From the NCBI GenBank assembly GCA_028871195.1, contig JAGWNT010000005.1, positions 6,633-70,632 on the forward strand: DNA of 64,000 nt, read 5' to 3'. The translations under genes and the position numbers were made by a program. How positions within the stretch are numbered: the stretch's first letter is position 1; every line of letters starts with the position of its first letter. Shown one piece after another: positions 35,210-44,708 of the stretch. Origin of the DNA: REEB85 sp018971455. GTDB taxonomy: Bacteria > Pseudomonadota > Alphaproteobacteria > Acetobacterales > Acetobacteraceae. The notes below the pieces were generated by a model, which saw nothing but the letters and a program-made list of their open reading frames with translations, searched no databases and was not told the origin of the DNA.

Positions 35210-37242
35210 GCACGCGGCGCACCGGCGGGCCTGACGAGCCGCCCCGCGACGGCGAGCCCGCCGACCACCCCGCCGAGGATCGCGCGCCCCCCTCGCCCTC
35301 GAGCCCCGCGCGGCGCTTCGGCGCGCCGCCCTCGGCGAGCATTCCGCGCATGGAGCATGTGCGCCTGACCGCGCCCGACCTCGCGCGCCGGGCGGCCATG
35401 GAAAAGACACGCGGGCGGCTGGTGGTGGCCGCCGCCGGCTTTGCCCTGCTCTTCACCGCCGTCGCGCTGAAGCTCGCCGACGCAACGGTGATCGACCCGC
35501 TGCGCCCGCCGCCGGTGGTGGCCATGCGCCGGCCCGACCCGCCGCCCCCGCCGGGCAGCCTGACCTCGCTGGTGGCGGCCAATGTCGATCTCGGCCGGCC
35601 CGCCTCGCGCGCCACCATCGAGGACCGTAACGGCCAGATCCTCGCGATCTCGCTGCCGACCGCGAGCGTGTTCGCCAACCCGCATGAGATCTTCGACCCC
35701 GCCGGGGCGGCTCGCGCCCTCAAATCCGTCCTGCCCGATCTCGACGAGGCGCTGACCACAAAACGTCTCGCCGATCAGAGCCACCAATTCGTCTATATCG
35801 CGCGCCAGATCACGCCCCGGCAGGAACTGCGCATCAACGCGCTGGGAATTCCGGGCGTCGATTTCGAACACACCGAGCGGCGGCGCTACCCGCTCGGCCG
35901 CACCGCCGCCCAGGTGCTGGGCGGCGTCGATGTGGATGGTCACGGCGTGGCCGGGGTGGAGCGCTTCTTCGACGCGCGGCTGCGCCGCGATCCCCAGCCG
36001 CTGCGCCTCGCCCTCGATGTGCGCGTGCAGGCCGTGGTGCGCGACGAATTGTCGCGCGCGATGGACGAGTTCCAGGCCATCGGCGCCTGCGGCATCGTGA
36101 TGGACGTGCGCACCGGCGAGGTGATCGCGATGGTCAGCCTGCCGGATTACGACGCCAACGATGTCGGCCATGCCAGCCCCGATGAACGGTTCAACCGCGC
36201 GGTGACCGGGATGTACGAGCCGGGCAGCACCTTCAAGCTGCAAACCGCCTCGATGGCGCTCAACGACAATGTGGTGCACATCTGGAACGGTTTCGACGCC
36301 TCCAGCCCGATCCATATCGGCCGCTTCACCATCACCGATTTCGAGGGCAAGCACCGCTGGCTCTATCTGCCGGAAATCCTTGCCTACTCCTCCAATATCG
36401 GCGCGGCCAAGATGGCCGAGGCGGTCGGCGCCCACCGCCAGCAGGCCTGGCTCTATCGCATGGGCATGCTCTCGCGCCTCGGCATCGAGCTGCCGGAGGC
36501 GGGCATGCCGCTGGTGCCGCCGCTGTCGAACTGGAAGGAGATCGCGACGCTGACCATCGGCTTCGGGCACGGCATCGCCGTCTCGCCGCTGCATATCGTC
36601 ACCGGCACCGCCGCGGTGGCCAATGGCGGCACGCTGTTCCGCCCGACCATCCTCGCCCAGGATAGCGAGTCCGCGCCGCGCCAGGGCTTTCGCGTGATGC
36701 GGCCGGACACTTCGGACATCATGCGCAAGCTGATGCGCCTCGTGGTGACCGACGGCTACGGCAAGCCGGCCGACGTGCCGGGCTATTTCGTCGGCGGCAA
36801 GACGGGAACCGCGGAGAAGGCGAGCAAGCACGGCTACCACAAGCACGCCAACGTCTCGGCCTTCATGAGCGCCTTCCCGATGAACGCGCCGCATTACGCG
36901 GTCTACATGATGCTGGACGACCCCAAGGGGAACGCCGCCACGCATGGCTATTCCACCGGCGGCTGGGTGAGCGCGCCGGCGGCCGGGCGGGTGATCGCCC
37001 GCATCGGGCCCATGCTCGGGCTGCTGCCGCAGCTCGACAACGCCGCCGAAATCCAGGCAAGCCTCGCCATTCCGCTGGAGCCGGGCGTGCCGCCCGGGGC
37101 GACCGGTTCGCTGCCGCCGCGCGGGCTGGTGCCGCTGGTCACGCGCGCGGCCAATCCGCCGCCGCCGGTGGTGTCGGCCTTTCCGCCGCATGATTACCGC
37201 CACCAGGCCAGCCTCGTGACGCCCGCCATTGCGTTGCATTGA
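35206..37242 (+). CDS. ftsI: Septal peptidoglycan transpeptidase FtsI (PBP3)
   Basis: A 678-residue class B penicillin-binding protein. It has a proline-rich cytoplasmic leader of about 60 residues, one membrane anchor (LVVAAAGFALLFTAVALKLA), a PBP dimer domain (RATIEDRNGQILAIS), then the transpeptidase domain. The catalytic serine is Ser341 in GSTFK, with SSN at 395-397 and KTG at 532-534. It crosslinks septal murein together with the glycosyltransferase FtsW, which is encoded further down the same operon. The ATG at 35206 overlaps the ftsL stop. Confidence 0.95.
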   Translation: MSTRRTGGPDEPPRDGEPADHPAEDRAPPSPSSPARRFGAPPSASIPRMEHVRLTAPDLARRAAMEKTRGRLVVAAAGFALLFTAVALKLADATVIDPLRPPPVVAMRRPDPPPPPGSLTSLVAANVDLGRPASRATIEDRNGQILAISLPTASVFANPHEIFDPAGAARALKSVLPDLDEALTTKRLADQSHQFVYIARQITPRQELRINALGIPGVDFEHTERRRYPLGRTAAQVLGGVDVDGHGVAGVERFFDARLRRDPQPLRLALDVRVQAVVRDELSRAMDEFQAIGACGIVMDVRTGEVIAMVSLPDYDANDVGHASPDERFNRAVTGMYEPGSTFKLQTASMALNDNVVHIWNGFDASSPIHIGRFTITDFEGKHRWLYLPEILAYSSNIGAAKMAEAVGAHRQQAWLYRMGMLSRLGIELPEAGMPLVPPLSNWKEIATLTIGFGHGIAVSPLHIVTGTAAVANGGTLFRPTILAQDSESAPRQGFRVMRPDTSDIMRKLMRLVVTDGYGKPADVPGYFVGGKTGTAEKASKHGYHKHANVSAFMSAFPMNAPHYAVYMMLDDPKGNAATHGYSTGGWVSAPAAGRVIARIGPMLGLLPQLDNAAEIQASLAIPLEPGVPPGATGSLPPRGLVPLVTRAANPPPPVVSAFPPHDYRHQASLVTPAIALH

Positions 37243-37246
37243 CATC

Positions 37247-38686
37247 ATGCGCGCCCTGCCCGAGCTGCGCACGGGCGGCATGACGGGACTCGAACTCTGT
37301 GGCGTCACCGCCGATAGCCGCCGCGTCGGGCCCGGCTTCCTGTTCGCCGCCCTGCCCGGCGAAAAGCTCGACGGGCGGGCCTTCATCGCCGAAGCGGTGG
37401 AGCGCGGCGCCGCCGCCGTGCTGGCGCCGGACGGCACGGACTGGCCGGCCGGCGTGCCGCCGCGCCCCCTGCTGCACGACCCGCAGCCGCGCCGCCGCCT
37501 CGCCCAGATCGCCGCCGTGCTGGCCGGGCCGCAGCCGGCCGTCATCGTCGCCATCACCGGCACCAACGGCAAGACCAGCACGGCGGAGTTCCTGCGCCAG
37601 CTCTGGGCGCTGGGGGACCAGAAGGCGGCGAGCCTGGGCACGCTCGGGCTGGTGGCGCCGGGCTTCGACGCGGGGCCGGGCCTGACCACGCCGGACCCGG
37701 TGGCGCTGGCCGAGACGCTGGCCATGCTGGCGCGCGCCGGCATCGGCCATGCCGCGATGGAGGCCTCCTCGCACGGCCTGCAGCAATTCCGCCTCGATGG
37801 CGTGCGGCTGTCGGCCGGCGGCTTCACCAACCTCACGCGCGACCATCTCGACTATCACGGCACCATGGCGGCCTATCGCGCCGCCAAGCTGCGGCTGTTC
37901 GACGCGCTGCTGCCCGCCGGCGCGCCGGCGGTGGCGAGCACAAGCCTCGATGCCGAGAGCCTTGCCGCCCTGCACGACATCGCCGCCCACCGCCGCCTCG
38001 ATGTGCGGGTGGTCGGCGCCGGCGGCGATGCCATCGATCTGCTGCGCGCGACACCGCGCGCCGACGGGCAGGTGCTGGAGATCGCCGCCGAGGGCGTGCG
38101 GCGCGAGATCGCCGTGGCGCTGCCCGGGCGCTTCCAGGCCGACAACGTGCTCGTCGCCGCCGCCCTGGCCCAGGCGACCGGATTGCGGGACCCGTTCGAC
38201 CGGCTGGGCGGGCTGGTCGGCGTGCGGGGGCGGATGGAGCTCGCCGCGCGGCTGGCCAACGGGGCCACGATCTACGTGGACTACGCCCACACCCCCGATG
38301 CGCTGCAACGGCTGCTTGTCGCGCTGCGCCCCCATGCGAGCGGCCGGCTGCATGTGGTATTCGGCGCCGGCGGCGACCGCGACCGCGGCAAGCGCCCGCT
38401 GATGGGCGAGGCCGCCGCCCGGCTGGCGGACCGCGTCATCGTCACCGACGACAATCCGCGCAGCGAGGATCCGGCCGCGATCCGCGCCGCGATCCGCGCC
38501 GCCTGCCCCGCCGCCACCGAAATCGGCGACCGCGCGGCGGCGATCGCGGCGGCGATGAGCGACCTCGGTCCGGGCGACGTGCTGGCCGTCGCAGGCAAGG
38601 GCCATGAGCAGGGGCAGGTGGTCGGCACCGTCACGCTGCCCTTCGACGACGTGGCGACGGTACGCCGCCTGGCGGGCCTGGCATGA
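37247..38686 (+). CDS. murE: UDP-MurNAc-L-Ala-D-Glu:meso-diaminopimelate ligase MurE
   Basis: A 479-residue Mur ligase. It has the ATP-binding motif ITGTNGKTSTAEFL, the GITxDSR-type start (LCGVTADSRRVGPGFLFAA), and the DNPR motif in VTDDNPRSEDP that selects meso-diaminopimelate rather than lysine. It adds the third residue of the stem peptide in the cytoplasm. The ATG at 37247 starts four bases after the ftsI stop; an in-frame TTG at 37229 would overlap ftsI and is less likely. The stop overlaps murF. Confidence 0.95.
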   Translation: MRALPELRTGGMTGLELCGVTADSRRVGPGFLFAALPGEKLDGRAFIAEAVERGAAAVLAPDGTDWPAGVPPRPLLHDPQPRRRLAQIAAVLAGPQPAVIVAITGTNGKTSTAEFLRQLWALGDQKAASLGTLGLVAPGFDAGPGLTTPDPVALAETLAMLARAGIGHAAMEASSHGLQQFRLDGVRLSAGGFTNLTRDHLDYHGTMAAYRAAKLRLFDALLPAGAPAVASTSLDAESLAALHDIAAHRRLDVRVVGAGGDAIDLLRATPRADGQVLEIAAEGVRREIAVALPGRFQADNVLVAAALAQATGLRDPFDRLGGLVGVRGRMELAARLANGATIYVDYAHTPDALQRLLVALRPHASGRLHVVFGAGGDRDRGKRPLMGEAAARLADRVIVTDDNPRSEDPAAIRAAIRAACPAATEIGDRAAAIAAAMSDLGPGDVLAVAGKGHEQGQVVGTVTLPFDDVATVRRLAGLA

Positions 38687-40068
38687 GCGCGCTGTGGGAG
38701 GCCGGCGAGTTGCGCGCCGCCACGGAGGGCATGCTGCGGGTGCCCTTCGCGGCGGGCGGCGTTTCCATCGACAGCCGTACGCTCAAACCGGGCGATCTGT
38801 TCGTCGCCCTGGTCGGCGAGAACGGCGACGGGCACGCCCATGTCGCCGCCGCCTTCGCCGCCGGCGCCGCCGGCGCGATGGTCCACCGCCTGCCCGACGG
38901 CGTCGGCGACGGCGCGCGGCTGCTGCTCGTCGGCGACACGCTGGAAGCGCTGCGGGGCCTGGCGGCCTTCGCGCGGGCGCGCTTTTCCGGCCGGCTCGTG
39001 GCGGTCACCGGCAGCGTCGGCAAGACCACGACGAAGGAGATGCTGCGCACCATGCTGGTCGCGCAGGGGCACACCTGGGCGGCGGAGGCCTCGCACAACA
39101 ACCAGTGGGGCGTGCCGCTGACGCTCGCCCGCCTGTCGCGGCGGGCGGCGTATTGCGTGGTCGAGATCGGCATGAACCATGCGGGCGAGATCTCGCCGCT
39201 GGCCCGTCTCTCGCGGCCGCATGTCGGCGTCATCACCAATATCGAGCGCAGCCATGTCGGCCATCTCGGCAGCGTCGAGGCCATCGCCGACGAGAAGGCC
39301 ACGCTCCTCGACGGGCTCGAGCCCGGCGGCATCGCCGTGCTGCCGGCCGATTCGCCGTATCTCGACCGGCTGCGCGCCCGGGCCGGCGCCGTGCGGCTGT
39401 TCGGCGCCGCCGCCGGGGCCGATGCGCGGCTGGACGGGCTGGCGGCGGATGCCGAGGGCAGCGACGTTTCCGCCACCCTGCATGGCCGCGCCCTGACTTT
39501 CCGCCTCGGCGCGCCGGGACGGCACATGGCCATCAACGCGCTCGCCGCCCTGCTCGCCGCCGAGGCGCTGGGGGCGGATGTGGACCGCGCGGCGGCGGCG
39601 CTTGCCGGTTTCTCCGCCGTGGCCGGGCGCGGCGCGCGGCGGCACATCGCCGTTGCCGGCGGTGCGGCGCTGCTGCTTGACGAAAGCTACAATGCCTCGA
39701 CCGCCTCGGTGCGCGCCGCCCTCGCCGTTCTGGCGCTGCAGCCGGCGTCGCGGCGGATCGCGGTTCTGGGCGACATGCTGGAGCTGGGCGAGAGCGGCCC
39801 GGCCGAGCATGTGGGCCTGGCGGCGGACATTGCCGCCAATGCAGACCTGCTTTTTGCCTGCGGCCCATTGATGCAGGGCGCGTTTGCCGCCATTCCCCCG
39901 CGGCAGCGCGGTGCCCACGCGCCCGATTCGGCGGCCCTGGCCCCGATCGTGGCGGGTGCCGTGCGCCCGGGCGATGCGATTCTGGTGAAGGGCAGCCTGG
40001 GCAGCCGCATGCGCCGCATCGTCGCGGCATTGGAGGCGACGACGGACAGCAGGGGCACGGCCGCATGA
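38683..40068 (+). CDS. murF: UDP-MurNAc-tripeptide:D-Ala-D-Ala ligase MurF
   Basis: A 461-residue Mur ligase with the ATP-binding motif VTGSVGKTTTKEML, the MurF-type N-terminal VSIDSRTLKPGDLFVAL domain, the ASHNNQWGVPLTL segment, and the C-terminal LLLDESYNAS and LGDMLELG motifs characteristic of MurF. It joins D-Ala-D-Ala (made by Ddl, encoded in the same operon) to the tripeptide. It is coupled by ATGA at both ends. Confidence 0.95.
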   Translation: MSALWEAGELRAATEGMLRVPFAAGGVSIDSRTLKPGDLFVALVGENGDGHAHVAAAFAAGAAGAMVHRLPDGVGDGARLLLVGDTLEALRGLAAFARARFSGRLVAVTGSVGKTTTKEMLRTMLVAQGHTWAAEASHNNQWGVPLTLARLSRRAAYCVVEIGMNHAGEISPLARLSRPHVGVITNIERSHVGHLGSVEAIADEKATLLDGLEPGGIAVLPADSPYLDRLRARAGAVRLFGAAAGADARLDGLAADAEGSDVSATLHGRALTFRLGAPGRHMAINALAALLAAEALGADVDRAAAALAGFSAVAGRGARRHIAVAGGAALLLDESYNASTASVRAALAVLALQPASRRIAVLGDMLELGESGPAEHVGLAADIAANADLLFACGPLMQGAFAAIPPRQRGAHAPDSAALAPIVAGAVRPGDAILVKGSLGSRMRRIVAALEATTDSRGTAA

Positions 40069-41153
40069 TCTTCAACCTCATCCGGCTGCTCAATGAGCAT
40101 TTCCCGCTCTCCAACCTGTTCCGCTACCTGACCTTCCGCTCGGGTGCGGCCTGCATGACCGCGCTGGTGCTGAGCCTGGTGTTCGGCAGCGGGTTGATCC
40201 GCTGGCTGAAATCGATCCAGGGCTCGGGCCAGCCGATCCGCCCCGACGGCCCGGAGCGCCACCTCGTCGAGAAGCAGGGCACGCCCACCATGGGCGGCGT
40301 GCTGATCCTCTCGACGCTGACGGTCTCGACGCTGCTCTGGGCCGATCTGCGCAGCGGCTATGTGTGGGCGGTCCTGCTGCTGACGCTGGGCTATGGCGCG
40401 CTCGGCTTCGTCGACGATTTCATCAAGCTCACCAAATCGAGCCATCACGGCCTGTCGGCGCGCGGCAAGCTGATCGGGCAGGTGGCGCTCGGCCTGATCG
40501 CGGCATTCTGGATTTCGCGCCTGACGCACGGGCCGCTCGGCACCGGGGTGACACTGCCGGTGTTCAAGGAGGTGCTGATCCCGCTTGGGATCTTCTTCCC
40601 GGTCTTCGGCATGTTCGTCATGCTCGGCTTCTCCAACGCGGTGAACCTGACGGACGGGCTGGACGGGCTGGCGATCGTGCCGACCATCATCGCCGCCGGC
40701 GTCTTCGCGCTGATCGCCTATCTCGTCGGCAACCGCGTCTTCGCCGACTACCTGCAACTCAATCTCGTGCCCGGCGTGGGCGAGCTGGGCGTGTTCTGCT
40801 CGGCCCTGATCGGCGCGGGGCTCGGGTTCCTGTGGTTCAACGCGCCGCCGGCGGCGGTGTTCATGGGCGATACCGGGGCGCTGGCGCTGGGCGGCGCGCT
40901 CGGCGCGGTGGCGGTCGCCGTGAAGCATGAGATCGTCCTCGGCATCGTCGGCGGGCTGTTCGTCGTCGAGCTCGCCTCCTCGCTGATCCAGGTGTTCTGG
41001 TACAAACGCACGAAGCGGCGGGTCTTCCTGATGGCGCCGCTGCACCACCATTTCGAGAAGAAGGGCTGGTCGGAGCCGACCATCGTCATCCGCTTCTGGA
41101 TCATCGCCATGATCCTCGCCCTGGTCGGGCTGGCGACGTTGAAGATCCGATGA
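40065..41153 (+). CDS. mraY: Phospho-N-acetylmuramoyl-pentapeptide transferase MraY
   Basis: A 362-residue polytopic membrane enzyme with about ten hydrophobic segments. The characteristic motifs are KQGTPTMGGVLI, the acidic FVDDFIKL, the NLTDGLDGLA magnesium-site segment, and the C-terminal MAPLHHHFEKKGWSE. It transfers phospho-MurNAc-pentapeptide to undecaprenyl phosphate to form lipid I, the substrate of MurG encoded downstream. It is coupled by ATGA to both neighbours. Confidence 0.96.
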   Translation: MIFNLIRLLNEHFPLSNLFRYLTFRSGAACMTALVLSLVFGSGLIRWLKSIQGSGQPIRPDGPERHLVEKQGTPTMGGVLILSTLTVSTLLWADLRSGYVWAVLLLTLGYGALGFVDDFIKLTKSSHHGLSARGKLIGQVALGLIAAFWISRLTHGPLGTGVTLPVFKEVLIPLGIFFPVFGMFVMLGFSNAVNLTDGLDGLAIVPTIIAAGVFALIAYLVGNRVFADYLQLNLVPGVGELGVFCSALIGAGLGFLWFNAPPAAVFMGDTGALALGGALGAVAVAVKHEIVLGIVGGLFVVELASSLIQVFWYKRTKRRVFLMAPLHHHFEKKGWSEPTIVIRFWIIAMILALVGLATLKIR

Positions 41154-42469
41154 TGTTCCCTGCCACCATCTTTGCGGGCCAACGTTTCGCCGTGGTCGGG
41201 CTGGGGCGCAACGGGCTGCCGGCGGCGCGGGCGCTGCGCGCGATGGGGGCCGACGTCGTGGCGTGGGATGACCGCGCCGAAATCCGGGCGGCGGCGGGCG
41301 ACCTCACGCTGGCCATGCCGGCGATGGCCGGGCTCGACGCGCTGGTGCTCTCGCCGGGGATTGCGCACCGGCTGCCGGCGCCGCATCCGCTTGCGGCCGC
41401 GGCACTGGCCGCGCATGTGCCGATCCTGTCCGATGCCGAGCTGCTCTTCCGCGCGGTGCGGGCCGCCGGGTCGCGTGCGCGTTTCGTCGGCATCACCGGC
41501 ACCAACGGCAAATCGACCACCACGGCGCTGCTCGCCCATATCGTCGAGACCGCCGGCATGAAGGTGGCCGCCGGCGGCAATCTCGGCACCGCGGCGCTGG
41601 CGCTGCCGCTGCTGCCGGATGACGGCGTCTATGTGCTGGAGATGTCCTCCTACATGTTGGAGCGACTCGCGCGCCTCGCCTTCGATGTGGCGGTGATGCT
41701 GAATCTTTCGCCCGATCATCTCGACCGGCACGGCGACATGGCGGGCTATGCTGCGGCCAAGCGGCATGTGTTCGACCGTCAGGGCGCGGCCGCGACCGCT
41801 GTGCTGGGCTGCGAGGATTCGTGGTCCCTCGAGATGGCCGCTGCGCTCGCGCGTGACGGCGCGGCGCGGGTGGTGCGCATTCATGCCGACCCGCCGCTTG
41901 CCGCACTGGCCGACGCGCGGGCCCTGCCGGGCGCGCACAACGCGCAGAACGCCGCCGCCGCCGCCGCGGCGGCATCCGCGCTGGGCATCGCACAGGCGGA
42001 TATCGATGCCGGCATCAGAAGCTTTCCCGGCCTGCCGCATCGGCAGGAGCGCGTGGGCGAAGCGCGCGGCGTGGCCTTCGTCAATGACAGCAAGGCGACC
42101 AATGCCGATTCGACCGCCCGCGCGCTGGGCTGCTACGCGCGGGTGGTGTGGATCGCCGGCGGCATGGCCAAGGAAGGCGGCATCGAATCGCTCGCGCCGT
42201 ATTTCCCCCGTGTCGCGCTGGCCCTGCTGATCGGGCGCGACGCGCCGATCCTGGCGGAAACGCTGGCCGCGCACGGTGTCGCGCACCGCATCGTCGGCAC
42301 GCTGGAGGCCGCGGTGGCGCAAGGCTGGGCGGCGGCGCGGGACGGCGCAGCCGACACCGTGCTGCTGTCGCCGGCCTGCGCCAGCTGGGACCAGTTCACC
42401 GGCTTCGACCAGCGCGGCGACCGCTTCCGCGCGCTGGCCGAGGCCATCGTGGCGAAGGAGGCACGCTGA
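41150..42469 (+). CDS. murD: UDP-MurNAc-L-alanine:D-glutamate ligase MurD
   Basis: A 439-residue Mur ligase. It has an N-terminal Rossmann-like domain (FAVVGLGRNGLPAARAL), the ATP motif ITGTNGKSTTTALLAH, the NLSPDHLDRHGDM segment, and the C-terminal VFVNDSKATN-type motif (AFVNDSKATNADS) with VLLSPACASWDQF. It adds D-glutamate, the second stem residue. The stop overlaps the ftsW start by one base (TGATG). Confidence 0.95.
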   Translation: MMFPATIFAGQRFAVVGLGRNGLPAARALRAMGADVVAWDDRAEIRAAAGDLTLAMPAMAGLDALVLSPGIAHRLPAPHPLAAAALAAHVPILSDAELLFRAVRAAGSRARFVGITGTNGKSTTTALLAHIVETAGMKVAAGGNLGTAALALPLLPDDGVYVLEMSSYMLERLARLAFDVAVMLNLSPDHLDRHGDMAGYAAAKRHVFDRQGAAATAVLGCEDSWSLEMAAALARDGAARVVRIHADPPLAALADARALPGAHNAQNAAAAAAAASALGIAQADIDAGIRSFPGLPHRQERVGEARGVAFVNDSKATNADSTARALGCYARVVWIAGGMAKEGGIESLAPYFPRVALALLIGRDAPILAETLAAHGVAHRIVGTLEAAVAQGWAAARDGAADTVLLSPACASWDQFTGFDQRGDRFRALAEAIVAKEAR

Positions 42470-43602
42470 TGCCCGCATTGTCGCGTGCCGACACCTCACT
42501 GCTCGGGCGCTGGTGGTGGACGGTGGATCGCTGGACGCTGCTGGCGATCGGCAGCCTGATCGGCTTCGGCTACATCATGATGCTGGCGGCGAGCCCGGCG
42601 GTGGCAGAGCGCATCCATGTGCCGCGCGACATCTTCATCCTCAAGCAGGTCTTCTTCCTGGCCGTCGCCGGCAGCATCGTCGTCTCGCTCAGCATGCTCT
42701 CGCCGCGCGGCGTTCGGCGGGTGGCGCTGGCCGGTTGCGTGCTGGCGCTTCTGCTGACGGCGCTGACGATGGTGGCGGGCGTGGAGATCAAGGGCGCGCG
42801 GCGCTGGATCGCGTTGCCGGGATTCTCCGTCCAGCCCAGCGAGTTCCTCAAGCCCTGCTTCGCCGTCGTGGCGGCCTGGCTGATCGCCGAAGGCCGGCGC
42901 AACCGCGCGGCATTCGGGCGCGTCCCCGGCATGCTGCTGGCCTTCGTGGTCTATGGCATGATCGTGCTGCTGCTGAAATCGCAGCCCGATATCGGCATGC
43001 TCGCCGTCGTCACCGGCGTCTTCTTCATCCAGCTCTTCGTCTCCGGCGTGAACCTCGCCTTCATCGGCATGGGGGCAGCCGGCATGGTCGGCATGGCGGC
43101 GATGGCCTACGTGTTCTTCGCCCATGTGCGCAGCCGCGTCACCCGCTTCCTGCATCCGGCCATCGGCGACCATTTCCAGGTCAATCACGCATTGGAGGCG
43201 TTCGGCAATGGCGGGCTGCTCGGGCGCGGGCCGGGCGAGGGCCATGTCAAGGACACCATTCCCGACGCCCATGCCGATTTCGTCTTCGCCGTCGCCGGCG
43301 AGGAGTTCGGCCTGATCATCTGCCTCATCATCATCGGGATCTTCGCCTTCATCGTGCTGCGCGGCCTGCTGCGGGCCCTGGCCGATGGCGACCTGTTCGT
43401 CGTCCTCGCGGTGACCGGCCTCGCCGCCGGCTTCGGCCTGCAGGCCTTCGTCAACATGGGCTCGACGCTGGATCTCATTCCCACCAAGGGCATGACGCTG
43501 CCGTTCATTTCCTATGGCGGCTCCTCGGCGGTCGCGGTCGCGGTGGGCATCGGCATGCTGCTGGCGCTGACGCGCCGGCGCCACCCGGGCGAAGCGCCGT
43601 GA
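42469..43602 (+). CDS. ftsW: Lipid II polymerase FtsW
   Basis: A 377-residue SEDS-family protein with ten predicted membrane segments. It shows GARRWIALPGFSVQPSEFLK, LKSQPDIGM and the C-terminal TKGMTLPFISYGGSS motif, all diagnostic for FtsW/RodA; placement in the dcw cluster and next to murG supports FtsW. It polymerises glycan strands at the septum in complex with FtsI. The ATG at 42469 overlaps the murD stop. The stop overlaps a GTG start for murG. Confidence 0.95.
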   Translation: MPALSRADTSLLGRWWWTVDRWTLLAIGSLIGFGYIMMLAASPAVAERIHVPRDIFILKQVFFLAVAGSIVVSLSMLSPRGVRRVALAGCVLALLLTALTMVAGVEIKGARRWIALPGFSVQPSEFLKPCFAVVAAWLIAEGRRNRAAFGRVPGMLLAFVVYGMIVLLLKSQPDIGMLAVVTGVFFIQLFVSGVNLAFIGMGAAGMVGMAAMAYVFFAHVRSRVTRFLHPAIGDHFQVNHALEAFGNGGLLGRGPGEGHVKDTIPDAHADFVFAVAGEEFGLIICLIIIGIFAFIVLRGLLRALADGDLFVVLAVTGLAAGFGLQAFVNMGSTLDLIPTKGMTLPFISYGGSSAVAVAVGIGMLLALTRRRHPGEAP

Positions 43603-44708
43603 GGGGCCCGGCAGTGCGCCCCGTGGTCATCGCCGCAGGCGGCACGGGCGGGCATTTCTTCCCCGCCGAGGCGTTGGCCGCGGAGCTGGTCCGGCGCGGC
43701 CAGCGCGTCGTGCTGATGACCGACGCGCGATCGGGCGGCCTCGCGAGCGGCACCTTCGAGGGGCGCGAACGGTTTGTCCTGGCCGGCGCCGGGCTGGCCG
43801 GGCGGGGTCTCGTGCGGGCCGCGCGGGCGGCGGCGGCGCTGGCACACGGCACGTTGCAGGCGCGGCGCATTCTCGGCCAGCTCGATGCCGCCTGCATCGT
43901 GGGCTTCGGCGGCTATCCGAGCGTCGCCCCCGTGCTGGCCAGCCGTCTCCTGGCGCGCCGGCCGCGGGTGGTGCTGCACGAGCAGAACGCCGTGCTCGGG
44001 CGGGCCAACCGCTTCCTCGCACGCTTCGCCGATGTGCTGGCGCTGAGCCAGGCGGCGACGCAGCGCGTGCCCGCCGGCCTGGCCCGGGAGGTGACCGGCA
44101 ATCCGGTGCGCCCGGCCATCGCCGCCCTCTGCGGCGGCGGCTACACGCCGCCCGACGCGCGGATGAACCTGCTGGTGCTGGGCGGATCGCTCGGCGCGCG
44201 GGTGTTCAGCGATGTCGTGCCGCCGGCGCTGGCCCTGCTGCCGGCGGCGCTGCGGACGCGGCTTCGCGTGGTGCAGCAATGCCGCGCCGAGGATCTCGCC
44301 CGCGTCGGCGCGGCCTACGGGCAATCGGGCATCACGGCCGACCTCGCGCCGTTCTTTGCCGATGTCGCGGCCCGGCTGGCGGCGGCGCATCTGGTGATCG
44401 GGCGAGCCGGCGCATCGAGCGTGGCCGAGCTGGGTGTCGTCGGCCGGCCGGCCATTCTGGTGCCGCTGCCCGGTGCGATCGACGACCACCAGAGCGCCAA
44501 TGCCCGCGCGCTGGGCGACGGGGCCGTGGTGGTGGCGCAGCGCGATGCCACCGCCGAGGCCCTTGCCGGAAAAATCGCGGCACTGCTCGAATCCCCACCG
44601 CGACTTGCCGCCATGGCCGCGGCGGCGGGCGCGCATGGGCGGGCCAGTGCCGCGGCGGCGCTGGCCGATCTGGTCGAGCGCGTCGCCGCCATGGAGGGCG
44701 TGGCATGA
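43599..44708 (+). CDS. murG: Undecaprenyl-PP-MurNAc-pentapeptide GlcNAc transferase MurG
   Basis: A 369-residue GT-B glycosyltransferase. It has the first glycine loop VIAAGGTGGHFFPAEAL, the acceptor-side FGGYPSVAPVLA and LHEQNAVLGRANR motifs, and the UDP-GlcNAc site GRAGASSVAELGVVGRPAILVP with DDHQSANA. It converts lipid I to lipid II at the cytoplasmic membrane face. The GTG at 43599 overlaps the ftsW stop (GTGA); the in-frame GTG at 43614 would begin directly before the first strand and cannot be ruled out. Confidence 0.94.
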   Translation: MRGPAVRPVVIAAGGTGGHFFPAEALAAELVRRGQRVVLMTDARSGGLASGTFEGRERFVLAGAGLAGRGLVRAARAAAALAHGTLQARRILGQLDAACIVGFGGYPSVAPVLASRLLARRPRVVLHEQNAVLGRANRFLARFADVLALSQAATQRVPAGLAREVTGNPVRPAIAALCGGGYTPPDARMNLLVLGGSLGARVFSDVVPPALALLPAALRTRLRVVQQCRAEDLARVGAAYGQSGITADLAPFFADVAARLAAAHLVIGRAGASSVAELGVVGRPAILVPLPGAIDDHQSANARALGDGAVVVAQRDATAEALAGKIAALLESPPRLAAMAAAAGAHGRASAAAALADLVERVAAMEGVA